Under the pieces are notes generated by a model. That model did no database searches. It worked only from the letters and a program-made list of their open reading frames with translations, and was not told the origin of the DNA. From NCBI GenBank assembly GCA_000018565.1, contig CP000875.1:1-64000 (forward strand): a stretch of 64,000 nucleotides of DNA, read 5' to 3'. A program made the translations under genes and the position numbers. This DNA is from Herpetosiphon aurantiacus DSM 785. GTDB taxonomy: Bacteria > Chloroflexota > Chloroflexia > Chloroflexales > Herpetosiphonaceae. Shown here one piece after another: positions 51,621-61,204 of the stretch (position 1 is the stretch's first letter; each line of letters begins with the position of its first letter).

Positions 51621-52706
51621 CTGCTGCTCCAATCGTTCAGCAACCTGTTGCCAGCTAAATTTGGCCGCCTGAGCGCTGGTTTGAGCGGCCAAGCTTTCGC
51701 GCCATGTCGAATCATGACACATGCGCTCTAGGGCTTTAATCCATGTTGCTTGCTCATTGGGCAACAAACACCCTGCCGCCCCAACCGCCTCAGGCAACGA
51801 CGAGCTGTTTTGGGCCAAAACTGGTGTGCCACAGGCAATCGCTTCAAGCGCTGGCAACCCAAAGCCTTCATATAACGAAGGAAATGCCAGCGCTAACGCT
51901 CCGCTATACAACGCAGCGAGTTCATCCTCAGGCACATCGGCAATGCGCCACACTCGCCCGTGAAGTTTGGGATGCTCTAGTAATTGCTCGCTCGTAGGGT
52001 TGCGCCACCGCCCGCCTAGCACCAAGCCAACCTCAGCAGTTTGGGCAGCTTGCCAAGCATCCAGCAAAAAGTCGATTTGCTTATGCGGTTTATCCGAGGC
52101 TACATAGACGATATAACGCTCTGGTAAGCCGTATTTTGCCCGTAGCGCTGCAATTGTAGTAGCAGGCTGGGGCTGAAATTGGGCTGAAATACCAACCCCT
52201 AAATAGGCCAAACGCTGTGGATTCACCCCATAAAACTGGGCAATATCGCTAGCTGCTGAATGCGAAATAGTGCCAATCGCCGCCGATTGCTGAATCGCCA
52301 CATGATGCAAGGCCGCGATTTGCCAACGTTTGCGGCGGCTAAATGTCGCTGGCACGCGCCACGAAATTGTGTCGTAAATTAATGTCAGGCTGGGGCAGGG
52401 CTGGAACAATGGGCGAATATAGTAGGGGAAAATCGCCAGATCAGCCTGAATCTCACTCAGCAAGCTGCGCCATTCGCGATGCTGACCGACGCTAAACAAG
52501 CTATGGGAAACCCGCGAGACTTTTGGGTGTTGCAGTAACGGCCTGAGATCAAATTGGGTACGCGGTTGCTGCGGCAAGATGAGATGCAATTGTTCAGCGA
52601 TTGGCGTTTGCAATAAAGCTAAACTTAATTCATAGCAAAAGCGCCCAATTCCCGGAAAGTGGTCGTCGAGCACACGTAAATCGAGGGCAATTGTGGCTTG
52701 TTTCAT
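51606..52706 (-). CDS. GT4-family glycosyltransferase
   Basis: 366 residues, retaining GT-B fold. Features: N-terminal [14 protein letters not shown] (acceptor domain), [17 protein letters not shown] at the start of the donor domain, and the EX7E region [20 protein letters not shown] (20 residues), then [15 protein letters not shown]. It likely adds a sugar to a surface polysaccharide or glycolipid. The frame extends to 52787, but ATG 52706 overlaps the stop of the upstream GT2 gene as ATGA, a coupled start. Part of a two-gene glycan operon. Confidence 0.9.
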   Translation of the reverse strand: MKQATIALDLRVLDDHFPGIGRFCYELSLALLQTPIAEQLHLILPQQPRTQFDLRPLLQHPKVSRVSHSLFSVGQHREWRSLLSEIQADLAIFPYYIRPLFQPCPSLTLIYDTISWRVPATFSRRKRWQIAALHHVAIQQSAAIGTISHSAASDIAQFYGVNPQRLAYLGVGISAQFQPQPATTIAALRAKYGLPERYIVYVASDKPHKQIDFLLDAWQAAQTAEVGLVLGGRWRNPTSEQLLEHPKLHGRVWRIADVPEDELAALYSGALALAFPSLYEGFGLPALEAIACGTPVLAQNSSSLPEAVGAAGCLLPNEQATWIKALERMCHDSTWRESLAAQTSAQAAKFSWQQVAERLEQQLNTL

Positions 52707-53557
52707 ACCTGATACCAACCCCAAATATAGCCCAAGGCTCCAACATAACTGGTTAATGCCTTCAAGGGCTTGAAGCTGGGCCGCCACGATGGCGCAGCAA
52801 ACGAGTAGGGCAGAAAAATATTAATCGGCAAAATTAGCGTGCGCAGCAGCCAATAGGCCAAGGCATGCAACGGCGTTTTGAGCACGCGCCCTCGCCCACG
52901 CGCCGAATCTCGCCGCACCTCTTGGGCATGACCAACTCCATACAACCAGTGTTTGCGCAACAGTGCCCACAAATTGGCCGGAGCCGGATGCCACGTCCAC
53001 GTATTGGGGACTAAAATAAAGCGATAGCCCGCCCGCCGAATCCGCGTAAAAAACTCAGTATCAACCCCGCGAATCAATTCGTTGTTGAAACCAGCAACTT
53101 CATCGTACACTTCACGCCGCATCGCGCAACAGGTCGTGGTCAATTCGCAATAAAACGAAGGCGGATCAGGATTGCTTTCGAGTGGCGTTGGCACGATCGC
53201 ATGTTCAATGCGCGGAACTTCGCGGGCAACCCAACGCTGAAAAGTCGAAGCATCGGGCGGCAAGAGTTTCGATGCTCCCGTTACGCCAATCGTTGGATCG
53301 GTGAGCAAAGGCTTGACCAGTTGTTCAATCGCATCGTCGTTGGCTAAAATCGCATCATCATCAATAAAAACGAGGTAAGGCGCAGTTGTGCGCACGGTGG
53401 CAGTATTACGGGCTTTGCCATTGGGCCGCACGCCGACCGCAACCTCAATTTGGCAGGGCTGCCAAGTTTGGCGGGCAATCGAGGCCCGCAAGGCCGTAAT
53501 CTCGCCATTCAAGGCCGGAATAACCACAGCAATTTGGGGAATTTCTGTCACAACCAA
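52703..53557 (-). CDS. GT2-family glycosyltransferase
   Basis: 284 residues, inverting GT-A fold. QIAVVIPALNGEITALRASI near the start, the DXD-type YLVFIDDDAIL near 75 and a later RGVDTEFFTRIRRAGY with the catalytic acidic residue. A hydrophobic C-terminal region (about 235-265) probably associates with the membrane. The start is uncertain: TTG 53557 or GTG 53551, both with weak ribosome-binding sites. First gene of the operon with the GT4 enzyme. Confidence 0.88.
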   Translation of the reverse strand: MVVTEIPQIAVVIPALNGEITALRASIARQTWQPCQIEVAVGVRPNGKARNTATVRTTAPYLVFIDDDAILANDDAIEQLVKPLLTDPTIGVTGASKLLPPDASTFQRWVAREVPRIEHAIVPTPLESNPDPPSFYCELTTTCCAMRREVYDEVAGFNNELIRGVDTEFFTRIRRAGYRFILVPNTWTWHPAPANLWALLRKHWLYGVGHAQEVRRDSARGRGRVLKTPLHALAYWLLRTLILPINIFLPYSFAAPSWRPSFKPLKALTSYVGALGYIWGWYQV

Positions 53558-53627
53558 TCCATTCAGCTAAACCAGCAATGTTGCGGTTAATATACCATGG
53601 TGATAAGAAATACCTGCTAGAGTCCCG

Positions 53628-53655
53628 TTGTTTTGTTGCCAGAACCCTCTATAAT
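53628..53655 (+). promoter_or_regulatory. Promoter of the cyclase-like gene
   Basis: TTGTTT (53628-53633), 16-bp spacer, TATAAT (53650-53655), 47 bp before the ATG. Confidence 0.6.
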
Positions 53656-53701
53656 GCATTTGACAGTGATTGATGCTTGATACTTTGCTAAGGTTTATAC
53701 C

Positions 53702-56700
53702 ATGTCGATTCAGCCCCCATCGTCAGAATTTGCCTCATTGTTGCGTCAAGTTCAACAGGCCGAGGTAATGCCCACCCAAACGCAGCTCGATGATGTGTAT
53801 CGTCAGCTTGACCAACGGATTCAGCAATTGCAGCGCTACGTGCCCGACCCAATTGTGCAGCGCTTAAAACACGGCGAGTTGCCCATTCCCTATGGCGAAC
53901 GTTGGTTAGGCTCGTTGCTCTTTGCCGATCTTTCGGGCTTTACTGCGCTTTCCGAGAGCCTAACCCGTTTGGGCAAAGAGGGAGCCGAGCAAGTAACCAG
54001 CATTATCAACCGCTTGTTTAATCAGTTGGTAGCTGATATCGAGGCTCATGGCGGTGCATTAATCAAATTTGGCGGCGATGCAGTCACCGCCTTTTTTGAT
54101 CAAACCAAACTTGGCGAGCAGCATGCCTTGTATGCCGCCCACGCTGCCCAAGCTATGCAAACATCAATGGCAACCTTAGGCAAAATCCAGATTCGGGCTG
54201 GTCAATTTAATCTCACTTTGCGCATTGGCGTGCATAGCGGCGAGGCTTTTGCTGCTTTGCTGGGCGATCAACAGCATGCCGAGTTGATGCTGACTGGCAT
54301 TGCGGTTAACTTGGTGGCGCGTGCTCAAGAGTTGGCGCGACCTGGCGAGGTGGTTTGTTCCAAAGAAACCATGCGGTTGCTAGGCTTGCCGACCGATCCC
54401 ATGAATCCATTTACGGCCTTAACTACTGCGCTTGAACATCCGCCCTATCAATCAACCAGTCAAGCGCCAAGTATCCCGCAAACTATCACTTTAGCCGATG
54501 TTCAAGCCCTTGCCAGCATCTATGCAGGCATTCAGCGTTTGCTGCCCCAACGCATGAGCGAAGAACAACTGCTCAGCAACGCCGCCAGCAGAACTGGTGA
54601 AATTCGGCTGGTCACAATTGTTTTTGCCCATATTGCTCCCTTCAGCACGATTGTTGAATTGTGCAATGATGCTAGCGCAACTCAATTGCTCAACCACTAC
54701 TACCAACGCATGCAGCAAATCGTCAATCACTATGGCGGGGTGGTCAATAAGCTCGATATGGCTGCCGATGGCGATAAATTGCTGGCGATCTTTGGCGCAC
54801 CGATTGCCAACGAAAATGATACTGAGTTGGCAGTACGAACTGGCCTTGATATGCAATCGGCCATGAACGAAATTAATGCCTTGATTCAGCAGCACGACCC
54901 ACGTTTGCCCTTGCTTGACCAACAAATTGGAATCAATCAAGGCCATGTGTTTGCGGGCATTGTCGGCAGCGAAACCCGTCGCGAATATACCGTGATGGGT
55001 GATCCAGTCAATACTGCTGTGCGTTTGATGAGCGTTTGTCGCTATGGCGAAGTGCTGGCCAGCCCCACGATCAAGCGGCTTACCAGTCATGCCTTTGCCT
55101 ACGAAACCCTGCCAGCCTTACCACTCAAAGGCAAAAGCCAACCAATCGAGCCAGCGCGGGTCGATCGGGCCTACAATGTGCGCCGCGAAACCATGCGAGC
55201 CGATTTGGTTGGGCGGGTGCAAGAACTCGAACAATTAGCCACAATCAGCATTCAAGCGCTGCAAGGCCAAGGCCAAATTATCAATATCTTCGGTGAGGCC
55301 GGCATTGGCAAATCGCGCTTGCTCGAAGAGTTGCTCAGCCGTTTGTCGTTGGCTTCGTTCGACCCAAACTTGAACGTGCCCGAATTTATGCCAATTACGA
55401 TTGAATGCCAGTTGTATGAGCAAACGACTCCATTTGCTTCAGCCAGCGAAGTCTTGCGCCAAGTATTGCGCTTGAGCAGCAGCCTGAATGGCGAACGCTT
55501 GGTGCAAGTCATCAGCCAACGAGTCAATCGGCTTGTGCCCGAGCTAGAGCGCTTTTTGCCCTTGCTCAGCGATATTTTGCATGTAAGTTTGGATGAAAAC
55601 GAACTAACCCAAGCCCTAGCGCCCGAACAACGCCATGATCAAACGATTGAATTGGTAGTAGCCTTGATGTTAGCCACTGCCAACACCACGCCACTGGTGA
55701 TTTTATGGGATGATGCCCACTGGATCGATGCCTCATCGCGCCAATTGCTTGAACGTTTGGCCAAGCATGCGGATCAGGCCGCGATCGCCTTACTGATTGG
55801 TTCGCGCACCAAGGGCTTAAGTGCCATGACGTGGCCTGAGCAAACAGTGCATCTTGAGTTAAGCGAATTGAGCATGCCCGAAAGCGAAGCCCTTGCCAGC
55901 GCGATTATTGGCCATGCACCGTTGCCAGCAGCCTTGCTCGAACGCTGGCGACGCAGCGACGAACGCTTTTTCAACCCACAGGGCAATCCATTTTTTATCG
56001 AAGAAATGATGCGTAGCTTGATTCAACAAGGTGTGATTGTTGAAACTGCGGCGGGCTGGGATTTACGTGGCGAACTCGATAGCTTGCCAACCACGATTGA
56101 AGGCGTGATCACCGCACGCTTGGATCGGCTGGATAATCGGATTCGCGAAACGGTGCAAGTTGCTTCAGTGGTTGGGCGACGCTTTGAACTGAATATTTTG
56201 CGGGGCATTACCAACGACGACGATTTAGTTAATCAAATGGATCGCTTGACCAATGCTGATGTGGTGTTGCCCGACCATATTGCTGCCGAACTAGCTTATT
56301 TATTCAAACATACATTAACTCGCGATGTGGCCTACGAAGGCATTTTGTATGCCCGCCGCCGTGAGTTACATCGACGCGTAGCTGCGCGGATTCAAGAAGT
56401 GCATCGCCAAAATCTAGTTGATGTTCTGCCGATTTTGGCTCGCCACTATGCCCGTGCAGAGGATTGGCACGAAGCAGTACGCTATTATCGCGAAGCTGGC
56501 ATCGCCTCGCAAAAACGTTATTACAATGCCGAAGCCTGCGCCCATTATCGTGATGCCCTTGAGCTATTGCCAAATCTGAGCGCCTTTGATCGCTCGTTGG
56601 AGCAAGAACTAACTGAACGCTTGGGCTATGTAATGATGCAAGCTGGTGATTATGCTGAAGCCCTGCCAATTCTCGCTCAAGCCCAAATTCAATTACGCCA

Positions 56701-57784
56701 AAGCAGCGTTTATAGCAGTAGCCGCGAAGCACGGATTTTGCGCCATATCACCACAATTTACGAGCGGCGCGGCGAATACGAACCAGCCTTCGAGCATCTG
56801 CAACAAGCACTCAATTTGTTAGGCGAAAGTCAATCGGCGGAGCGAGTACGGGCCTTGTTGCTTGGCTCAGGGCTGCATCAACGCCAAGGTCGTTATCATG
56901 AAACAATTACCTGGGCCGAGCAAGCCTTAGCCATTGCCGAACAATTAAATGCCCAACCAGAACAAGCCCGTGCCTATTTGCTAATTGGCGGAACCCATCG
57001 CGTGCTTGGCTCGCGTGAGCAGGCCGTCGGCTATTTGGCCAAATCGATCGAGCTGTATCAGGCGGTCAACGACATTTCGCGTTTGGCCGATGCCTACAAC
57101 AATGCCGCGATCAACTTTAGCGATCTTGAACAATGGGAGGAATCAATCGCCTTATATCAGGCTGCCTTGAACATCAAAAAGACCATCAACGATAGTTATG
57201 GTCAAGCGCTCGTTAGCCTCAACCTTGGTGAGTTATATCGCAAGACTCAGCAATTTGACCAAGCTTTAGAGACCTTCAACCAAAGTTTACAGCTTTGGAA
57301 CAAGCTTAACTCCAAACTTGGAGCCGCCGTCACCCAGATGAATATGGGCAACACGCTGTTTGCTCAAGGCCAAAGCGCCACCGCTGAATCCATGCTCGAT
57401 CGCAGCCGCGCTATTTTTGATGAAATCCATGTCGATTCATTTTTACCCGAGCTGTATCGGATTTATGCTGAACTTTTTTATAGCCGCCACAACTATGCCA
57501 AAGCTTTAGATTATTGTGATTTTGCCTTGGAACAGGCTCGCCAACATTCAGCCAAAGCCGATGAAGGCCTCGCCCAACTGACTCAAAGTAAGATTCTGCT
57601 GGCCTTAGACCATTATGATCCAGCTCTACATGCTGCGGAACAAGCACTCAAGTTGTTGCAAGAATGCGATAACCAAGCTGATGTTGAACGCTGTTTGGAG
57701 CAACTGATCGCTCTGACCCAGACTAACGATCCGCAACGCATGGCTGATTATCAGAATCAACTAGACCAGTTAACCAAGGCTTAG
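53702..57784 (+). CDS. Tandem class III cyclase domains, ATPase and TPRs (soluble adenylyl cyclase layout)
   Basis: 1360 residues, cytoplasmic. Cyclase domain 1 (about 65-235) keeps LLFADLSGFTALSE and LIKFGGDAVTAFFD, i.e. both metal Asp. Cyclase domain 2 (about 300-465) has IVFAHIAPFST, where His replaces the first Asp, but keeps DGDKLLAIFGAP and GDPVNTAVRLMS. From about 505 an AAA/NACHT-like ATPase follows with GEAGIGKSRLLEE and a Walker B-like VILWDDAHWID, then about 400 residues of TPRs (about 920-1340). The order C1-C2-NTPase-TPR is that of mammalian soluble adenylyl cyclase, where a degenerate second half pairs with the first. It may make cAMP or be an ATP-driven signalling scaffold; activity unproven. 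Confidence 0.92.
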   Translation: MSIQPPSSEFASLLRQVQQAEVMPTQTQLDDVYRQLDQRIQQLQRYVPDPIVQRLKHGELPIPYGERWLGSLLFADLSGFTALSESLTRLGKEGAEQVTSIINRLFNQLVADIEAHGGALIKFGGDAVTAFFDQTKLGEQHALYAAHAAQAMQTSMATLGKIQIRAGQFNLTLRIGVHSGEAFAALLGDQQHAELMLTGIAVNLVARAQELARPGEVVCSKETMRLLGLPTDPMNPFTALTTALEHPPYQSTSQAPSIPQTITLADVQALASIYAGIQRLLPQRMSEEQLLSNAASRTGEIRLVTIVFAHIAPFSTIVELCNDASATQLLNHYYQRMQQIVNHYGGVVNKLDMAADGDKLLAIFGAPIANENDTELAVRTGLDMQSAMNEINALIQQHDPRLPLLDQQIGINQGHVFAGIVGSETRREYTVMGDPVNTAVRLMSVCRYGEVLASPTIKRLTSHAFAYETLPALPLKGKSQPIEPARVDRAYNVRRETMRADLVGRVQELEQLATISIQALQGQGQIINIFGEAGIGKSRLLEELLSRLSLASFDPNLNVPEFMPITIECQLYEQTTPFASASEVLRQVLRLSSSLNGERLVQVISQRVNRLVPELERFLPLLSDILHVSLDENELTQALAPEQRHDQTIELVVALMLATANTTPLVILWDDAHWIDASSRQLLERLAKHADQAAIALLIGSRTKGLSAMTWPEQTVHLELSELSMPESEALASAIIGHAPLPAALLERWRRSDERFFNPQGNPFFIEEMMRSLIQQGVIVETAAGWDLRGELDSLPTTIEGVITARLDRLDNRIRETVQVASVVGRRFELNILRGITNDDDLVNQMDRLTNADVVLPDHIAAELAYLFKHTLTRDVAYEGILYARRRELHRRVAARIQEVHRQNLVDVLPILARHYARAEDWHEAVRYYREAGIASQKRYYNAEACAHYRDALELLPNLSAFDRSLEQELTERLGYVMMQAGDYAEALPILAQAQIQLRQSSVYSSSREARILRHITTIYERRGEYEPAFEHLQQALNLLGESQSAERVRALLLGSGLHQRQGRYHETITWAEQALAIAEQLNAQPEQARAYLLIGGTHRVLGSREQAVGYLAKSIELYQAVNDISRLADAYNNAAINFSDLEQWEESIALYQAALNIKKTINDSYGQALVSLNLGELYRKTQQFDQALETFNQSLQLWNKLNSKLGAAVTQMNMGNTLFAQGQSATAESMLDRSRAIFDEIHVDSFLPELYRIYAELFYSRHNYAKALDYCDFALEQARQHSAKADEGLAQLTQSKILLALDHYDPALHAAEQALKLLQECDNQADVERCLEQLIALTQTNDPQRMADYQNQLDQLTKA

Positions 57785-57810
57785 CAACAGATTTTCGCGA
57801 TGGAGGGTTT

Positions 57811-60800
57811 ATGCGTCGTTTCAGTAAAGTCCGCTTACTGGGAATATGTGTTTTGCTGCTAAGTTTGACGGCTTATCAGCGAACTCCCAATAGTTCGGCT
57901 CAAGTGCTTCGCAGCCTTGTGCCAGTGCCCGAAGTCGAATCAAACGATACATGGCAAAATGCCCATGATCTGACCAGCAGTTGTTTATGGCCGAGCATTA
58001 CAATTTGTGATGTAACGGGCGAGCTTGATGATGGCGAGGATTTAGATTGGTACAAAATTACGGTGCGGCCTGCAACCACCTTGTCAATTAGCCTCACCGA
58101 TACCTTTGGTGATTATCAAGTTGCTTTATTTTATGATTTAGCCAAGCCAATCACCCAAACTGGCCATGTGTCGCTGGGCAACCTGAACGCGATTGGCAAC
58201 CTGAACGCGATTGGCAACCTGAACGCGATTGGCAACCTGAACGCGATTGGCAACCTGAACGCGATTGGCAACCTGAACGCGATTGGCAACCTGAACGCGA
58301 TTGGCAACCTGAACGCGATTGGTTCAAATGGCTATTCCGATGCCAGCATTGATAGCTTTTTATGGACACCTGGTTTTTATTATGTGCTGGTCTATCCGCT
58401 GGATGAAGATCAATCGGGTGATTACAACTTGGCAATTGAAGCAACATTTGATCAAAATTTGACCAAACCATTGCCAATTCCCTTTATGATTAACCAGAGT
58501 GAGCCACCAGATTGCAAACGCTCGCTGTATATCACCAACAGCGATTACTTTAATATTTATGAAGCATTCGCGCCTTATAACACCAGTGTTTATACCGAAT
58601 TACTTGGTTTAGCATCGAAACCAGGCGATACAAGCGGATTGGTGCTTGATTTAGCCAATATTTCATGGATTCAGCCAAGTAATGCATTTAGTGATCAATC
58701 AACGCAGTGGGATAACAATCGTAATAATCCGTTCTATGCCAATCGGATTGCTGAAGGCGTGCATCATCTAATCACTCAATATGCGCGACGCTGTGCGAGC
58801 TTGCGCTATGTCACAATTGTTGGCGGCGATTACGTTGTGCCATTCTATCGCGTGCCCGACGAAACCGTGATTGCCAACGAAGGCGATTATTTGGCAAGTT
58901 CGGGAATTAACACCAATAGCTTCACCGCCAGCAGCCTGAAATACAAAACAATCTTGACTGATAATATTTATGGGGCAATCAAGCCAATTCCTTATCGTGG
59001 TCGCCAGTTATGGGTGCCTGAACTCAGCGTAGGCCGCTTAGTCGAAGGTGCTGATGCAATTCATTTATATCTCAAGAGCATGAACCTGCATACCGATTTC
59101 CCGAGTGGCAGCATGATCAATTTAAATCCTCAACCGCAACAAGCAAATTTGGTGACAGGTTATGATTTCTTGCTTGATCAAGCCAAGGTTATCTCGGGAA
59201 CATTGACAAATTTAGTCGGTGCGCGTCCGGTTGGTTTGATCAGTGATACCTGGGATGCAGATGATTTACTCTCAATCTGGTGGCCCGATGTCAATAATGG
59301 GATGTCCAACTCGCCCTATCCAGCTCAATCAATTAATGCCCACTTTACCCACTATCAGGCGATTCCGGCCAATTTTGAAACCTCAACAGATGTAGTCGAA
59401 GCAAAGGTTCTCTTTCAGCATCCTTTTAGTCCGGTCGCCTTAGAAGATGCTTATCAACGTAATCGTTTAGGCTATAGCGTTGGCTGCCACTCAGGCTATA
59501 GCGTCTACGATAACGATGTTGCTGGTGGCCTTACAAACCCAGTTGCGATCGATTTCCCTCAAGCGTATATGAAGCAACATGGAGCATGGATTGGCAATAC
59601 TGGTTTTGGCTATGGTGATAGTGATTTAGTCGGCTATTCGGAAAAACTCATGGCTCAATTTACTCTCGAAATTGGCCGTGAGTGGAAAAATCAATCAGGA
59701 TTTTATGGGGGCATGCCTATTGGCTATGCCTTAGTTCGGGCCAAACGCAGCTACTTACGCGAAGGCACACCAGGCACATTTAGTGTCTACGATGAGAAAG
59801 TGCTGTTGCAATCAACCTTGTATGGTTTGCCAATGATTCGGGTCTTGGTGCCTAATCCAATTCCCTTCCCCCCAAATGATCGCCAAGATTTTGCCTGTTT
59901 GACCTGCCCACCATCAGTTGCCCATCGAGCAACTGTCACCGATCGGGCAATTGATCGCGATATTACCTTTAACATTAACTACACGACTGCCCAAGATAAT
60001 GCCCGTGGCAAAATCCTCAGGGCACAAGCAACCGTGGTCAACGATACCGAAGGTTTGCTCACGGGCCAGATGTTTAATAGCTCGTTGGTCAATGCGGCGG
60101 GTTTGCCATCATTGCCTAACTTTAGCATTCCACTGTCGCTGACCGATGGTTTTGGGGAACAACGGATTCAAGGGATTCAGTTCCTTGGTGGAACCACAAC
60201 CACCGCCGCAACCTTTAATCCGGTTATTACGCGTTTGATTACTGATGAGATTTATTTGAGCCACGAACCAACCTTTGATTTTACTGATCGTTGGTATCCC
60301 GACCAACCATTTAGCTATAGCGTGTTCGAAAGCGATAATCTCGATGATGATGGCCCGCTCAACCAAGATCGACGTTTCTCGCAGCTCTTGCTAACTCCAA
60401 CCCAATTTAAAGGCAACACATCGGGCGGTGAGTTACGCCAGTTCAGCACCATTACGCTACGGCTGAAATACTTGAGCGATGGCGCTGATGATGATTTGCT
60501 TGATGATACTTTTGACCCAATCGTTCGTGATACCCAGCGCACTAGCGACGGCAAAATTCGGGCAATTGTGATCGAGCGCGATAACGATGGCCCGGGTGAT
60601 GAGCTTGATGCTGAGATGGTTGTCAAAACCAACACTGGTGCTTGGCAAACTGTCAGCATGAATACCTTCCAGATTGGCACAACTGAACGCTGGCAAATTG
60701 AAGGCAGCCTTCCAGCCAATACCTTTCTACCCTTGCAACTGTTGATTCAAGCGGAAGATGAGGCTGGTAATGTCGGGGTTGAAACCTATGGCGGGCGTTT

Positions 60801-60849
60801 CGATATTGATTATGAAATGTATCTGCCCAATGTGAATGTCAACCGCTAG
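57811..60849 (+). CDS. Secreted C25-like (caspase-fold) cysteine peptidase with hexapeptide repeats
   Basis: 1012 residues, exported (signal peptide to about 31). The N-terminal PPC-like domain is about 39-212 (VESNDTWQNAHDL, then DLDWYKITV and GDYNLAIEA), with eight NLNAIG hexapeptides (residues 123-170) inserted in one loop. From about 230 a C25/gingipain-like catalytic region: YVTIVGGDYVVPFYRVPD, the likely catalytic His in NAHFTHYQ (511 or 514), Cys in SVGCHSGYS (C559) and AWIGNTGFGYGDSD after it. A beta-rich C-terminal part ends in EMYLPNVNVNR. Catalytic assignment is by pattern. GGAGG precedes the ATG. A predatory or scavenging role outside the cell is plausible. Confidence 0.75.
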   Translation: MRRFSKVRLLGICVLLLSLTAYQRTPNSSAQVLRSLVPVPEVESNDTWQNAHDLTSSCLWPSITICDVTGELDDGEDLDWYKITVRPATTLSISLTDTFGDYQVALFYDLAKPITQTGHVSLGNLNAIGNLNAIGNLNAIGNLNAIGNLNAIGNLNAIGNLNAIGNLNAIGSNGYSDASIDSFLWTPGFYYVLVYPLDEDQSGDYNLAIEATFDQNLTKPLPIPFMINQSEPPDCKRSLYITNSDYFNIYEAFAPYNTSVYTELLGLASKPGDTSGLVLDLANISWIQPSNAFSDQSTQWDNNRNNPFYANRIAEGVHHLITQYARRCASLRYVTIVGGDYVVPFYRVPDETVIANEGDYLASSGINTNSFTASSLKYKTILTDNIYGAIKPIPYRGRQLWVPELSVGRLVEGADAIHLYLKSMNLHTDFPSGSMINLNPQPQQANLVTGYDFLLDQAKVISGTLTNLVGARPVGLISDTWDADDLLSIWWPDVNNGMSNSPYPAQSINAHFTHYQAIPANFETSTDVVEAKVLFQHPFSPVALEDAYQRNRLGYSVGCHSGYSVYDNDVAGGLTNPVAIDFPQAYMKQHGAWIGNTGFGYGDSDLVGYSEKLMAQFTLEIGREWKNQSGFYGGMPIGYALVRAKRSYLREGTPGTFSVYDEKVLLQSTLYGLPMIRVLVPNPIPFPPNDRQDFACLTCPPSVAHRATVTDRAIDRDITFNINYTTAQDNARGKILRAQATVVNDTEGLLTGQMFNSSLVNAAGLPSLPNFSIPLSLTDGFGEQRIQGIQFLGGTTTTAATFNPVITRLITDEIYLSHEPTFDFTDRWYPDQPFSYSVFESDNLDDDGPLNQDRRFSQLLLTPTQFKGNTSGGELRQFSTITLRLKYLSDGADDDLLDDTFDPIVRDTQRTSDGKIRAIVIERDNDGPGDELDAEMVVKTNTGAWQTVSMNTFQIGTTERWQIEGSLPANTFLPLQLLIQAEDEAGNVGVETYGGRFDIDYEMYLPNVNVNR
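58177..58320 (+). repeat. Eight perfect 18-bp tandem repeats in the peptidase gene
   Basis: GGCAACCTGAACGCGATT repeated exactly 8 times (144 bp) without a single difference, encoding NLNAIG in frame. Identity at every wobble base points to recent expansion; copy number probably varies between strains without frameshifts. Confidence 0.97.
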
Positions 60850-60856
60850 CTAGCTT

Positions 60857-60904
60857 TCCCTCACCCCCTAGCCCCCTCTCCCGCCAAGCGAGAGAGGGGA
60901 AACC
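60857..60904. repeat. G/C-rich hairpin element, partial copy 3
   Basis: TCCCTCACCCCCTAGCCCCC, TCTCCCGCC then GAGAGAGGGGAAACC, the left half of the element at 39844 with a short closing arm. Confidence 0.6.
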
Positions 60905-60968
60905 TTACTTCGTTTTATTACAAATCAACAATTCTCTTATTCAGCGGCAGATGCATAGACATCCCTGA

Positions 60969-61043
60969 TTGTGCTTGAGGGGGTGCAGGGGGATTAAAGC
61001 CCCCTGCATCTCCCGCCTTGAGGCGGGACGGAAGGGTGGTGAT
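60969..61043. repeat. 65-75-bp element, copy 2
   Basis: Same order and same length as 32199-32273: TTGTGCTTGAGGGGGTGCAGG..., CCCCCTGCATCTCCCGCC, TTGAGGCGGGACGGAAGGGT and GGTGAT. The two copies differ at scattered bases. The remaining gap to 61204 shows no gene. Confidence 0.75.
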
Positions 61044-61204
61044 AGTCAATGGTTGCTTTTAATCCTACGCTTGAAAGTTTGGGGCGAGGGCTCTTCCCAT
61101 GCATTTGATCAAAAAAGTGCTACACTTAACTTTGTGTGATTGTTACCCCTATCCCTACCCCAACTAAACCCAGTTTCCGCCAAGCCTACAGGAGCACAAA
61201 ACCT

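Noticed and set aside
54491-55090. Minus-strand ORF of 199 codons
   Set aside because: Antisense shadow of the cyclase domains, no start signal.
58177-58320. CRISPR-like tandem array
   Set aside because: The 18-bp units are contiguous with no spacers and stay in the frame of the peptidase gene.
58151-58477. Minus-strand ORF with Cys/Ser/Arg/Gly repeats
   Set aside because: It is only the reverse reading of the NLNAIG repeats and has no ribosome-binding site.
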